DNA of 23,559 bases from the IMG/VR virus record IMGVR_UViG_3300013127_000032, positions 1 through 23,559 of that record, one strand, 5' to 3'. The translations under genes and the position numbers were made by a program. Each line of letters starts with the position of its first letter. The first letter of the stretch is position 1. The stretch is from a virus. Under the pieces are notes generated by a model, which worked only from the letters and a program-made list of their open reading frames with translations, ran no database searches and was not told the DNA's origin. Shown piece after piece: positions 8,301 through 13,301 of the stretch.

Positions 8301-10731
8301 ATGTAGTATTATCGTTTTTATAAACATCATCATCAATTGCAGTGCTACTTTCTTCAATTGAGAAACCATTTAGTGGTGGTGCTGCAATAGTAGCAGTGTT
8401 TGGAATGACATATTTTAGACGATAAATTTTATCCTCATCTTTTCTATTATCTGGATATCTGTATACAAAAGAATTTGCTGTTTTAGGAGTTATTTTTGCT
8501 TGATTTGTTACTATTGCAGACCTTAAACTATTAGCAACACCAACGTTTACATACCATCCAGTGCTATCATATTGAATAGGATGTCCAGGATCTCCAGGAT
8601 TTTTATCTGTAACACTAGAAACAATACGAAGAGGACCACCAAGATTATTGATACCAATTAACTCATCACCCGCGATTGCGTTATTGTAAGTCGTTGCAAT
8701 CTTGATTTGATCCGCATTTAATGCGTCTGTAATTGCATAATATAATGTCTTATGCTCTATACCATCAGGTAAAGATCCAGTTTCTGAATAAACTCTAATC
8801 GATTCGCCTGGGAATAGTCTATGATTTTCTTGTAAAGTAAAGACATTTCCTGTAATAGAGTTGATACCAGCAGATCTACCAACGAAATATTCTTTTTTAC
8901 CAGAAGTTCTGCTATTTACTGAAGTGCCTGGGACAGGCATCAATACGTTTGCACCGTAAATAATATTGTCAATATTGCAGTGAATAGTCTCGCCAACTTT
9001 TGCACCAATTATATACTCGCCAGCATTTTTTGGAGGCACAGTATCTTTTTGATTATATGCATAGAAATATAATTTAGCATCTGTAGATAGTCCAGCAGTT
9101 ACTTCAACATCAAATGGCAAATAATTAATTTGCGATTGCTTTGTAAAATTCTTTTGTGCTGGAAGAATTTCAGTTATGTATCCTTGATCATCTTTAACGA
9201 ATGTTTCTATTCTAAATTTATCTGCTTCTAATGCTTTTGCACCAAAGTTGGAGTTTGAGTTGGTGATAGACATATCACCACCACTTTCAGCAACAAAGTG
9301 CGAAGTATATCCAATTGCAAAGATAGAAACACACTGGATAAATCCGTTATTTGAAGCTTTAATGTGGTAGTTAGACCATTCTGGCTTATGCCTTGCTCTA
9401 CTGTCGGTATGTAGTGATACAGTAGTTCCTAAGTCTGCTTGATCTTGCCAAATGCCAGATGTTGTGTTGTACTTAACATATGCATTATCATCTTTGTTTA
9501 GTGCAATACCAGTGAACTGAGCAACAACCATGGACTTAAATCCTGTTGCTTTATCACCATCTGCGTGCATACCGCACAGACCATAAACCGATCTAATTGA
9601 ACAATTAAAAACATATGGTGAGCATGATGTTACCGTATCAGATTCTACAGCAACAACTGGACTTCTTCCAACTAAAGTAGGATTTGCAGTTGAAGTTGGA
9701 GTAAATGCTAGAGAATATGTAAAGGTAGTGTCATTAATAACTTGAGATACAATGTAGCTGCCATCATACTCTACGTTTCCTACCCCAAAAATAAGAACAG
9801 GAGTTCCTACAGAGAATTGATGATTTGTTCTTGTAACTACAGTAACTACTGGTGTTGCTATGGCAGATGATGGATTAGCACCAGAATAAATATCCTCAAT
9901 TTCAATATCACCAATCTGAGAAATTGCACCAACAATTCTAGATTCGTCAACAGATGCTTGGAAATCATTATTGGCAGGATAATCTGGCAATTGTCTACCA
10001 GAATTAACGCCATAAGATAAAGTAAGTTTATGATAATACATGTCAAGATCTGTATTACCCTTGCCAGTTACGATATTTACACCATCAGCATACTCAAAGC
10101 AAGTAAGTTTATGGTGTGAAAAGTTTGGAGAATGCACTGATTTCGTGAAATCTCTATAAACTCTATCTCCAGGATCGGCGTCAAAGAAACTAAATCCAAA
10201 GAAGAAACAACCACCAGTTACTCTAAAGATAGCAGATCTAGGAATATTATCATTATCTGGTTGTGGTACATATTTTGGTCTGATCTTTGTTTTTCTTAGA
10301 TCTTGTCCAACAATAGACGTACCACGGGGCATAATTACGCCGCCGTGAATTGAATTAAAAAGATATAATACGTTATCTGGATCCTGAATATCAAAATTAG
10401 TTCCTACAGAGAACTGATTAATTGATGCTGAGGAACCATTTGCATCTGTTAAGTTACCATTATTATCAATAGCAAGTCCTGGTCTATTATCAATGTAATG
10501 AACACCAGGAGATACTAAAATTGTAGTTTTATCAAATCTATCGTTATTTTGTCCTACTTGATAGGAGAACCTAGCACTTTCTAAAAGAGCACGTTGGATA
10601 GTCTTAAAAGGACGTGTTCTTGAGTTACCAGTATTGCTGATATCATCTGTTGCATCAAGTTCTTCGGGATTGACGTATATTACACTTCCCTGAACGTTCT
10701 TGAGAAAATTTTCCAGTCTGCTTAATGGCAT
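5305..10731 (-). CDS. Giant tail-fibre/collar-domain protein (1808 aa)
   Basis: The N-terminus (MPLSRLENFLKNVQGSVIYV) leads into a beta-helix, pectate-lyase-like region with TILVSPGVHYIDNRPG, TSIVGQDLRKTKIRPK, MHADGDKATGFKSMV (about 385) and ITNSNSNFGAKALE (about 490). The centre is long and beta-rich, with a HGSGYSVGD Gly/Tyr module near 1120. TFEYLGYG and GGLVVYTGMNDNGDFYIG lie near 1385-1430. The last 200 residues are a phage tail-collar domain: IPIGGIIMWSGS, PTGWALCNG, then six HxH motifs and the ending NRPPYYALAYIMRTL. In T4, collar domains occur in short fibre gp12, and HxH motifs bind metal at the gp37 tip. A tail-fibre role is likely; exact T4 equivalence is not claimed. The gene has its own TATAAATA promoter. 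Confidence 0.88.
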   Translation of the reverse strand: MPLSRLENFLKNVQGSVIYVNPEELDATDDISNTGNSRTRPFKTIQRALLESARFSYQVGQNNDRFDKTTILVSPGVHYIDNRPGLAIDNNGNLTDANGSSASINQFSVGTNFDIQDPDNVLYLFNSIHGGVIMPRGTSIVGQDLRKTKIRPKYVPQPDNDNIPRSAIFRVTGGCFFFGFSFFDADPGDRVYRDFTKSVHSPNFSHHKLTCFEYADGVNIVTGKGNTDLDMYYHKLTLSYGVNSGRQLPDYPANNDFQASVDESRIVGAISQIGDIEIEDIYSGANPSSAIATPVVTVVTRTNHQFSVGTPVLIFGVGNVEYDGSYIVSQVINDTTFTYSLAFTPTSTANPTLVGRSPVVAVESDTVTSCSPYVFNCSIRSVYGLCGMHADGDKATGFKSMVVAQFTGIALNKDDNAYVKYNTTSGIWQDQADLGTTVSLHTDSRARHKPEWSNYHIKASNNGFIQCVSIFAIGYTSHFVAESGGDMSITNSNSNFGAKALEADKFRIETFVKDDQGYITEILPAQKNFTKQSQINYLPFDVEVTAGLSTDAKLYFYAYNQKDTVPPKNAGEYIIGAKVGETIHCNIDNIIYGANVLMPVPGTSVNSRTSGKKEYFVGRSAGINSITGNVFTLQENHRLFPGESIRVYSETGSLPDGIEHKTLYYAITDALNADQIKIATTYNNAIAGDELIGINNLGGPLRIVSSVTDKNPGDPGHPIQYDSTGWYVNVGVANSLRSAIVTNQAKITPKTANSFVYRYPDNRKDEDKIYRLKYVIPNTATIAAPPLNGFSIEESSTAIDDDVYKNDNTTLTSGTSLRTKTNIIDATWASNVGIITTQYPHALKVGHLVEINRLKSSNNALGTKNSGFNGLYNVLAITDSKTFTIGLNTNPGSISTIATNTPYTLFDQSIVGSGRTFNPYFVKKDFGPSYQIYNTIEKQKYKKDIQDGIYDLVILGYLKTPEVSPFSTASNRFSQNLNDIIPAVGKDNSIDDPNATTSYALRDLPGQVESSDPSNSISKEAVFSLFEQTGIGIGITGASVSGSTLIINTEVEHNLNGILSVGSLVGGTNYGTNSGSTEYYYNIRLTGGSGKGATASVTVSSSGIITDVSIIVHGSGYSVGDVLTIAGVPRYAAGTNATVTVNTIDNRVGDAIQVVGVGSTSYNGLYRISSVPNSKTLHYTGTVNGISTGGFVYHVGVSTNIVNIKHDALSGIATVLLSSDIGLRTGDQIVISGCTGLSTIYNGSHFISERVGYGSSLLVNIGSTSDAPTFTGVATAHATGISIRGKGRGIPIYGGFTGRITSGITTTTSSIGISSTALLKRGDYLLIEDEIVRVANNTGTSFLRGMLGTNAVPHDANVAVRRIKVLPIENRRYSILRASGHTFEYLGYGPGNYSTAMPQTQDRVLDENAVLLSQSIQTRGGLVVYTGMNDNGDFYIGKSKINSVTGLGAAGLFGEGGGIFRNIITSLTIDDLTVNNNLYSKGNTEVVDIALTGNRTGNIGQTVYVGIRGGDSCPNTANDTILFRTSFTRGGYIGWVKTNEPNIASAWKRWGKISQECSSDHYVFDKVGVGVTFVDDAYKSQVVGDTKTTGNTNVTGISTAYKFEGFGTIPIGGIIMWSGSIASVPTGWALCNGSNGTPNLVDRFIVGAGSAYSPGSTGGANSVTLTTDQIPSHNHTASSDNNGNHNHTASSDNNGNHNHTASSTSSVSDPSHAHGLSPNIVTENLGGDGVGGTTSGADGPITSTSSAFTGISVNTTTTIGNNGTHNHGININNNGTHNHGINVNNTGGGQSHENRPPYYALAYIMRTL
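5386..5457 (-). repeat. 36-bp imperfect tandem repeat encoding NGTHNHG units
   Basis: Two adjacent 36-bp copies (5386-5421 and 5422-5457) differ at only a few positions. Each encodes a 12-residue unit around NNGTHNHGIN in the collar region of the 1808-aa fibre. The frame is preserved, so this is a coding repeat that adds HxH motifs. Confidence 0.8.
5623..5716 (-). repeat. Perfect 36-bp tandem repeat encoding NGNHNHTASSD units
   Basis: Two identical 36-bp units (5623-5658 and 5659-5694) are followed by a 22-bp partial third (5695-5716). Each full unit encodes the 12 residues NNGNHNHTASSD of the fibre tip. Identity at every base, including third codon positions, points to recent or ongoing expansion and contraction. 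Confidence 0.92.
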
Positions 10732-10735
10732 TACC

Positions 10736-10743
10736 TATAAATA
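10736..10743 (+). promoter_or_regulatory. T4-type late promoter (TATAAATA), rightward
   Basis: An exact match to the T4 late consensus lies 31 nt before the ATG of the plus-strand 238-aa gene. It faces away from a second exact copy at 10765-10772 on the other strand. Confidence 0.75.
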
Positions 10744-10764
10744 CTGAGACACCGTTCTTCTTTG

Positions 10765-10772
10765 TATTTATA
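10765..10772 (-). promoter_or_regulatory. T4-type late promoter (TATAAATA), leftward
   Basis: An exact match to the T4 late consensus on the minus strand, 33 nt before the ATG of the 1808-aa fibre gene. It lies immediately before the start codon of the divergent 238-aa gene, so the two transcripts initiate between the two elements. Confidence 0.75.
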
Positions 10773-10774
10773 CT

Positions 10775-11491
10775 ATGGCAAGTGGTCCAAAAACAAAATA
10801 TTTAATTTCAACTTATAAAAAATCAATTGAACAGGATAACAAGCAAAAAGAACAACTACTGCAAGCATTATCTGGAATTGAAGTAAGAACTGCTGACGAT
10901 AGTGCTCCAGAATATGTTATTGAAGGATTAGACACTAGAATAGATGCTTACAATCCAGCTACAAGAGGATTAGATAAAAGAGTTCTTGAACTGAACCAAC
11001 AAATTAGATCCCAACAAAACTTAGTTTTAGCTCTTGGTCAAGAAGCAAATACCTTTGAATGTGTCGGTATTGGTGCTAGTATACGATCAGTTGTTGGAGA
11101 TGAGGCAATATTATATTCCTGGGCATTTTCTGGTAATAATCCTTTTGTTGAAAGTAATCAAGTTTTATCTTCTTCCAATATCGGTGTCGGAACATATACA
11201 GGAATAACAACTGTAAGTCTTGGGACTTACATAGAATTTGATGCAATAGGAATTTGTGCTGAATATGCAAATTCAATCACAACAATTCTAAGTGGATTGA
11301 GTACGTTAAGATCTGAAAGAGATGGTATTATTATTCAACTCAATTTTATAAAAGAAGCTAGATCTGTTTTGCAACTTCAAAGATATGGATATACAAATTT
11401 ACAGGATCAAATAAATTCTGAGATACAAAAAAAGAACACTATAATTAGTGTTCTTGAAAATCCAATTAATCAGCAATATTTTGAAGAATGA
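10775..11491 (+). CDS. Plus-strand coiled-coil protein, unknown function (238 aa)
   Basis: This is one of only two plus-strand genes in the window. Residues 8-35 (YKKSIEQDNKQKEQLLQALS) and about 63-92 are charged helices with coiled-coil spacing. Residues 95-160 are Gly/Ser/Thr-rich and beta-like (NIGVGTYTGITTVSLGTY). Residues 165-230 are again helical (RSERDGIIIQLNFIKEARS). There is no signal peptide or clear membrane segment. It has its own TATAAATA late promoter, so it is probably made late with the fibre genes, and may be a virion or fibre-assembly protein; that is inference. No strong Shine-Dalgarno is visible before the ATG. Its stop lies 3 nt from the stop of the convergent 294-aa gene. 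I do not recognise the family. Confidence 0.75.
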   Translation: MASGPKTKYLISTYKKSIEQDNKQKEQLLQALSGIEVRTADDSAPEYVIEGLDTRIDAYNPATRGLDKRVLELNQQIRSQQNLVLALGQEANTFECVGIGASIRSVVGDEAILYSWAFSGNNPFVESNQVLSSSNIGVGTYTGITTVSLGTYIEFDAIGICAEYANSITTILSGLSTLRSERDGIIIQLNFIKEARSVLQLQRYGYTNLQDQINSEIQKKNTIISVLENPINQQYFEE

Positions 11492-11504
11492 TTGTTATAC
11501 AATC
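11490..11504. other. Perfect inverted repeat spanning two convergent stop codons
   Basis: GATTGT-TAT-ACAATC is a 6-bp perfect palindrome with a 3-nt loop. It overlaps the TGA of the 238-aa gene and contains part of the TAA of the convergent 294-aa gene. The stem is AT-rich and has no flanking U-run, so a terminator role is possible but weakly supported. Confidence 0.35.
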
Positions 11505-12379
11505 TGTTTAGAACTAGAAGTATAAACTTTACCAGAACTTAGAACTTTATAATTCCATTCCCAATCTGGACTTCCACTTGAATAAATTTCTACTATTTCT
11601 ACGTCAGAAGCAAGGGAATTAACTTCTACATATTTTTTCGCATCATCTAATGTATAAAGATATAGTGTTTTATCACTAGTACCCTCATTAAAGGTATTAT
11701 CTGTATCCATCCATGTAATACTACCGCTTGGAGTTTTTTTTAGGAAACAATAGTAAACGTATACTGGAATTCCTAAATCTCCAAAAGCACATTTTTTGAT
11801 ATCAACGTCTGTTCTTAACGAACAAACTTCTCCTTCAGGCGTGTAAATTGCGCCAGAATTTGATTTATACCAGAAATAATAATTTGGGGGACCAAAGTCA
11901 TAAAATTCAAATACAGATGCTCCAATCGGGGCATTTTCAATTTTAGAAAGAAATTCTTCAGCTTCAGATTTATCTACAAATGAAGTTTTTTCTCCAAATG
12001 GGATTTCGCTTGTAAAAATACCATCTTCATTACACCAAGATACCTCAAAAGGAAGACAAATTTTTCCAATCTTATAAAAAATTCTTTTATAAAGAGGATG
12101 TTTTAGATCAGAAATTTCCATTAACTTACATCTTTCATTATATGGAAAGGGTAAATTTTTTATTACTTTTTCTGCTTCCGATTTACTAGAAAAATGATAA
12201 ACCTCTTCAGGTGTACAATTTGAAATAAAAGCAAAATCTGTAGATTCGGAATCAAACGAATCTATATTTGTTTGCCCTTCAGCACCAACTCCAGGACTAG
12301 ACATATTGTTATCGGATAGATAATATAAATTGCCCAAAAAAGTTTTTGTATAAATTCGATAAAAAGAGTTTGAATTCAT
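11495..12379 (-). CDS. Three-repeat protein of unknown function (294 aa)
   Basis: No known family is recognised. The protein contains three related units. Unit 1 (about 61-91) has YHFSSKSEAEKVIKNLPF. Unit 2 (about 132-180) has SFVDKSEAEEFLSKIENA, then FEFYDFGPPNYYFWY and SGAIYTPEG. Unit 3 (about 240-290) has YLYTLDDAKKYVEVNSLA, then EIYSSGSPDWEWNYKVLSSG and KVYTSSS. Each unit is an alpha segment followed by aromatic-rich beta strands, as in small alpha/beta domains or ligand-binding repeats. It has no signal peptide. The start is the first in-frame ATG; a TATAAT lies 18 nt upstream. It sits between the tRNA cluster and a convergent late gene, so its time of expression is unclear. Cys is more frequent here than in the fibre proteins. 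Confidence 0.75.
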   Translation of the reverse strand: MNSNSFYRIYTKTFLGNLYYLSDNNMSSPGVGAEGQTNIDSFDSESTDFAFISNCTPEEVYHFSSKSEAEKVIKNLPFPYNERCKLMEISDLKHPLYKRIFYKIGKICLPFEVSWCNEDGIFTSEIPFGEKTSFVDKSEAEEFLSKIENAPIGASVFEFYDFGPPNYYFWYKSNSGAIYTPEGEVCSLRTDVDIKKCAFGDLGIPVYVYYCFLKKTPSGSITWMDTDNTFNEGTSDKTLYLYTLDDAKKYVEVNSLASDVEIVEIYSSGSPDWEWNYKVLSSGKVYTSSSKQIV

Positions 12380-12397
12380 ATAACAAAATTTTACTGT

Positions 12398-12425
12398 ATT
12401 ATATAGGAACGATTATATAGGAACG
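12398..12425 (-). repeat. 14-bp perfect tandem repeat of the tRNA-Leu 3' end
   Basis: Two adjacent identical 14-mers (12398-12411 and 12412-12425). Read on the minus strand each is CGTTCCTATATAAT: the 3' acceptor strand and discriminator base of tRNA-Leu plus TATAAT. The copy at 12412-12425 belongs to the tRNA; the other is an extra copy downstream of it and upstream of the 294-aa gene. Confidence 0.95.
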
Positions 12426-12502
12426 GTCGGAATTGAACCGACAAGAACTTTACGTTCGGCAGATTTTAAGTCTGCTGTGTTTACCAATTTCACCACGCTC
12501 CC
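12418..12502 (-). tRNA. tRNA-Leu (anticodon UAA)
   Basis: A class II tRNA read on the minus strand. The acceptor GGGAGCG pairs with CGTTCCT (G1-U72 and one internal G-U wobble) and the discriminator is A. The anticodon stem GCAGA/TCTGC encloses CTTAAAA, giving anticodon UAA for Leu UUA. A long variable arm follows. The T arm is GTCGG-TTCAATT-CCGAC. CCA is not encoded. The 5' end is 4 nt from the 3' end of tRNA-Ile(GAU), implying processing from a shared precursor. UUA is a common codon in AT-rich phage genes. Confidence 0.93.
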
Positions 12503-12506
12503 AAGG

Positions 12507-12579
12507 TGGGAAATGGTGGATTTGAACCACCGACCTATCGGTTATCAACCGATTGCTCTAACCGCTGAGCTAATCTCCC
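12507..12579 (-). tRNA. tRNA-Ile (anticodon GAU)
   Basis: Acceptor GGGAGAT pairs with ATTTCCC and the discriminator is A. The D stem is GCTC/GAGC. The anticodon stem ATCGG/CCGAT encloses TTGATAA, giving anticodon GAU, which reads AUC and AUU. The T arm is GGTGG-TTCAAAT-CCACC. The 5' end is fixed by the nine bases required before GCTC, so the extra G at 12580 is left in the spacer. It lies 4 nt from tRNA-Leu and 3 nt from tRNA-Ile(UAU). Confidence 0.93.
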
Positions 12580-12582
12580 CAG

Positions 12583-12654
12583 TAGGACCGCCGAGAATTG
12601 AACTCGGTTCTGCCGCTTATAAGGCGACGGCTTTAACCAATAAGCAACGGTCCC
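12583..12654 (-). tRNA. tRNA-Ile (anticodon UAU)
   Basis: Acceptor GGGACCG pairs with CGGTCCT (G1-U72 wobble) and the discriminator is A. The D stem is GCTT/AAGC. The anticodon stem GTCGC/GCGGC (one U-G pair) encloses the 7-nt loop CTTATAA, placing UAU at positions 34-36. UAU reads the Ile codon AUA directly. The T arm is CCGAG-TTCAATT-CTCGG. Its 5' end lies 5 nt after the stop codon of the zinc-finger gene, so it is probably on the same transcript. Confidence 0.88.
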
Positions 12655-12659
12655 ACAAG

Positions 12660-12803
12660 TTATTGCTTAGGTTTTTTCTTAGAATTTTTCTTTGGATTAA
12701 ATTTAAATTTGGTATCTGCTTCTTGGCATCTTTTGATGTGTGACCCAAAATTAATTTTACCATTGCATAGATGTCCGCACATGGGGCATCTAATCTGCGA
12801 CAT
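12660..12803 (-). CDS. Small C2HC zinc-finger protein (47 aa)
   Basis: A 47-residue frame starting MSQIRCPMCGHLCNG. Four ligands are visible: C6-x2-C9-x12-H22-x3-C26, the spacing of a C2HC finger (CPxCG...H...C). A Lys-rich tail follows (residues 32-47, 9 Lys), suitable for nucleic-acid contact. The start overlaps the end of the 63-aa gene by 14 nt, and AAAAGGAG lies 12 nt before the ATG inside that gene. The stop is 5 nt from tRNA-Ile(UAU). The likely role is a small DNA- or RNA-binding regulator or host-takeover factor; the target is unknown. The intact zinc-ligand pattern and the Shine-Dalgarno argue that it is real despite its size. Confidence 0.7.
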   Translation of the reverse strand: MSQIRCPMCGHLCNGKINFGSHIKRCQEADTKFKFNPKKNSKKKPKQ

Positions 12804-12981
12804 ACTCGATACGTACTCCTTTTGAATGTGACTTAGTAAATTCTAGCACACCCAAGAATTGATCTGGCGTTTCGCAATGCACTTCTTCATAAGACCCGTC
12901 AGTTCCGTGAAGATAAAACGTCCTATTACTAATATTTATTTTGACACAATCAATGTATTCGTCAGTCAAATGAAGATCCAT
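12790..12981 (-). CDS. Small hypothetical protein of the early-type island (63 aa)
   Basis: The sequence (MDLHLTDEYIDCVKINIS, then TFYLHGTDGSYEEVHCETPDQ and FLGVLEFTKSH) reads as a small soluble alpha/beta protein. It resembles short conserved hypotheticals of T4-like cyanophages, and its function is not known. A sigma70-like promoter (TTGACA-N17-TATGAT) ends 21 nt before the ATG, leaving a leader of only about 15 nt with no obvious Shine-Dalgarno, so initiation may be nearly leaderless. It overlaps the zinc-finger gene downstream. Early expression is inferred from the promoter. Confidence 0.7.
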   Translation of the reverse strand: MDLHLTDEYIDCVKINISNRTFYLHGTDGSYEEVHCETPDQFLGVLEFTKSHSKGVRIEYVAD

Positions 12982-13002
12982 AATTTATGTGTATCAAATT
13001 CC

Positions 13003-13031
13003 ATCATAGCACGAAGATTAAGATCTGTCAA
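13003..13031 (-). promoter_or_regulatory. Sigma70-type promoter TTGACA-N17-TATGAT
   Basis: The -35 is an exact TTGACA (13026-13031), the spacer is 17 nt, and the -10 TATGAT (13003-13008) has one mismatch. The -35 lies in the last codons of the 77-aa gene and the stop codon falls within the spacer. The predicted start is near 12996, just before the 63-aa gene, the zinc finger and the tRNAs. Confidence 0.75.
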
Positions 13032-13251
13032 GGGGTTGTGCTTGAACTGAATAATAGGCATCAATAGCACCACCACTAGCGTTTCTAACTACAACTCTTG
13101 TTCCCCATTCTATTCGATCAACAAACAATTCTTGATAAAATCTACTAGGTGTCAATTGTACTGAAATTGTTTCTTGCCTAATATCTCCCCTCCATTGTTC
13201 AGGAAGTTCGATAATTCCATCTACGGTAACTCTTCCAGATGTCAAATACAT
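13018..13251 (-). CDS. Hypothetical 77-aa protein
   Basis: A small beta-rich protein: MYLTSGRVTVDGIIELPEQW, DIRQETISVQLTPSRFYQEL, then IEWGTRVVVRNASGG. No family is recognised. The beta-rich, Trp/Arg/Gly-containing sequence would suit a small virion or baseplate component, and it follows the S74-domain gene by 27 nt. However, a near-consensus sigma70 promoter sits immediately upstream, which suggests early or host-RNA-polymerase expression, with or without late read-through. The start at 13251 is the first ATG after that promoter; the spacing from GATGAG is not ideal. Its last codons hold the -35 element of the next promoter. Confidence 0.65.
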   Translation of the reverse strand: MYLTSGRVTVDGIIELPEQWRGDIRQETISVQLTPSRFYQELFVDRIEWGTRVVVRNASGGAIDAYYSVQAQPLDRS

Positions 13252-13272
13252 AAAATCAACTCATCTTCAAAA

Positions 13273-13301
13273 ATTATATCATGTCTTTTCAAGTTCGTCA
13301 A
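13273..13301 (-). promoter_or_regulatory. Sigma70-type promoter TTGACG-N17-TATAAT
   Basis: The -35 TTGACG (13296-13301) has one mismatch, the spacer is 17 nt, and the -10 TATAAT (13273-13278) is exact. The -10 starts directly after the stop codon of the S74-domain gene. The predicted start is near 13266, about 15 nt before the 77-aa gene. Confidence 0.75.

Noticed and set aside
1-10731. A diversity-generating retroelement targeting the fibre genes
   Set aside because: No reverse transcriptase, template repeat or variable repeat pair with A-specific differences was seen in the window.
12398-12502. A prophage attachment site at tRNA-Leu
   Set aside because: The duplication is only 14 bp, directly tandem, and there is no integrase gene in the window; it is kept only as a possible recombination scar.
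12477-12743. An 88-codon plus-strand open frame
   Set aside because: It runs antisense through the three tRNA genes and the zinc-finger gene; tRNA structure explains the sequence.
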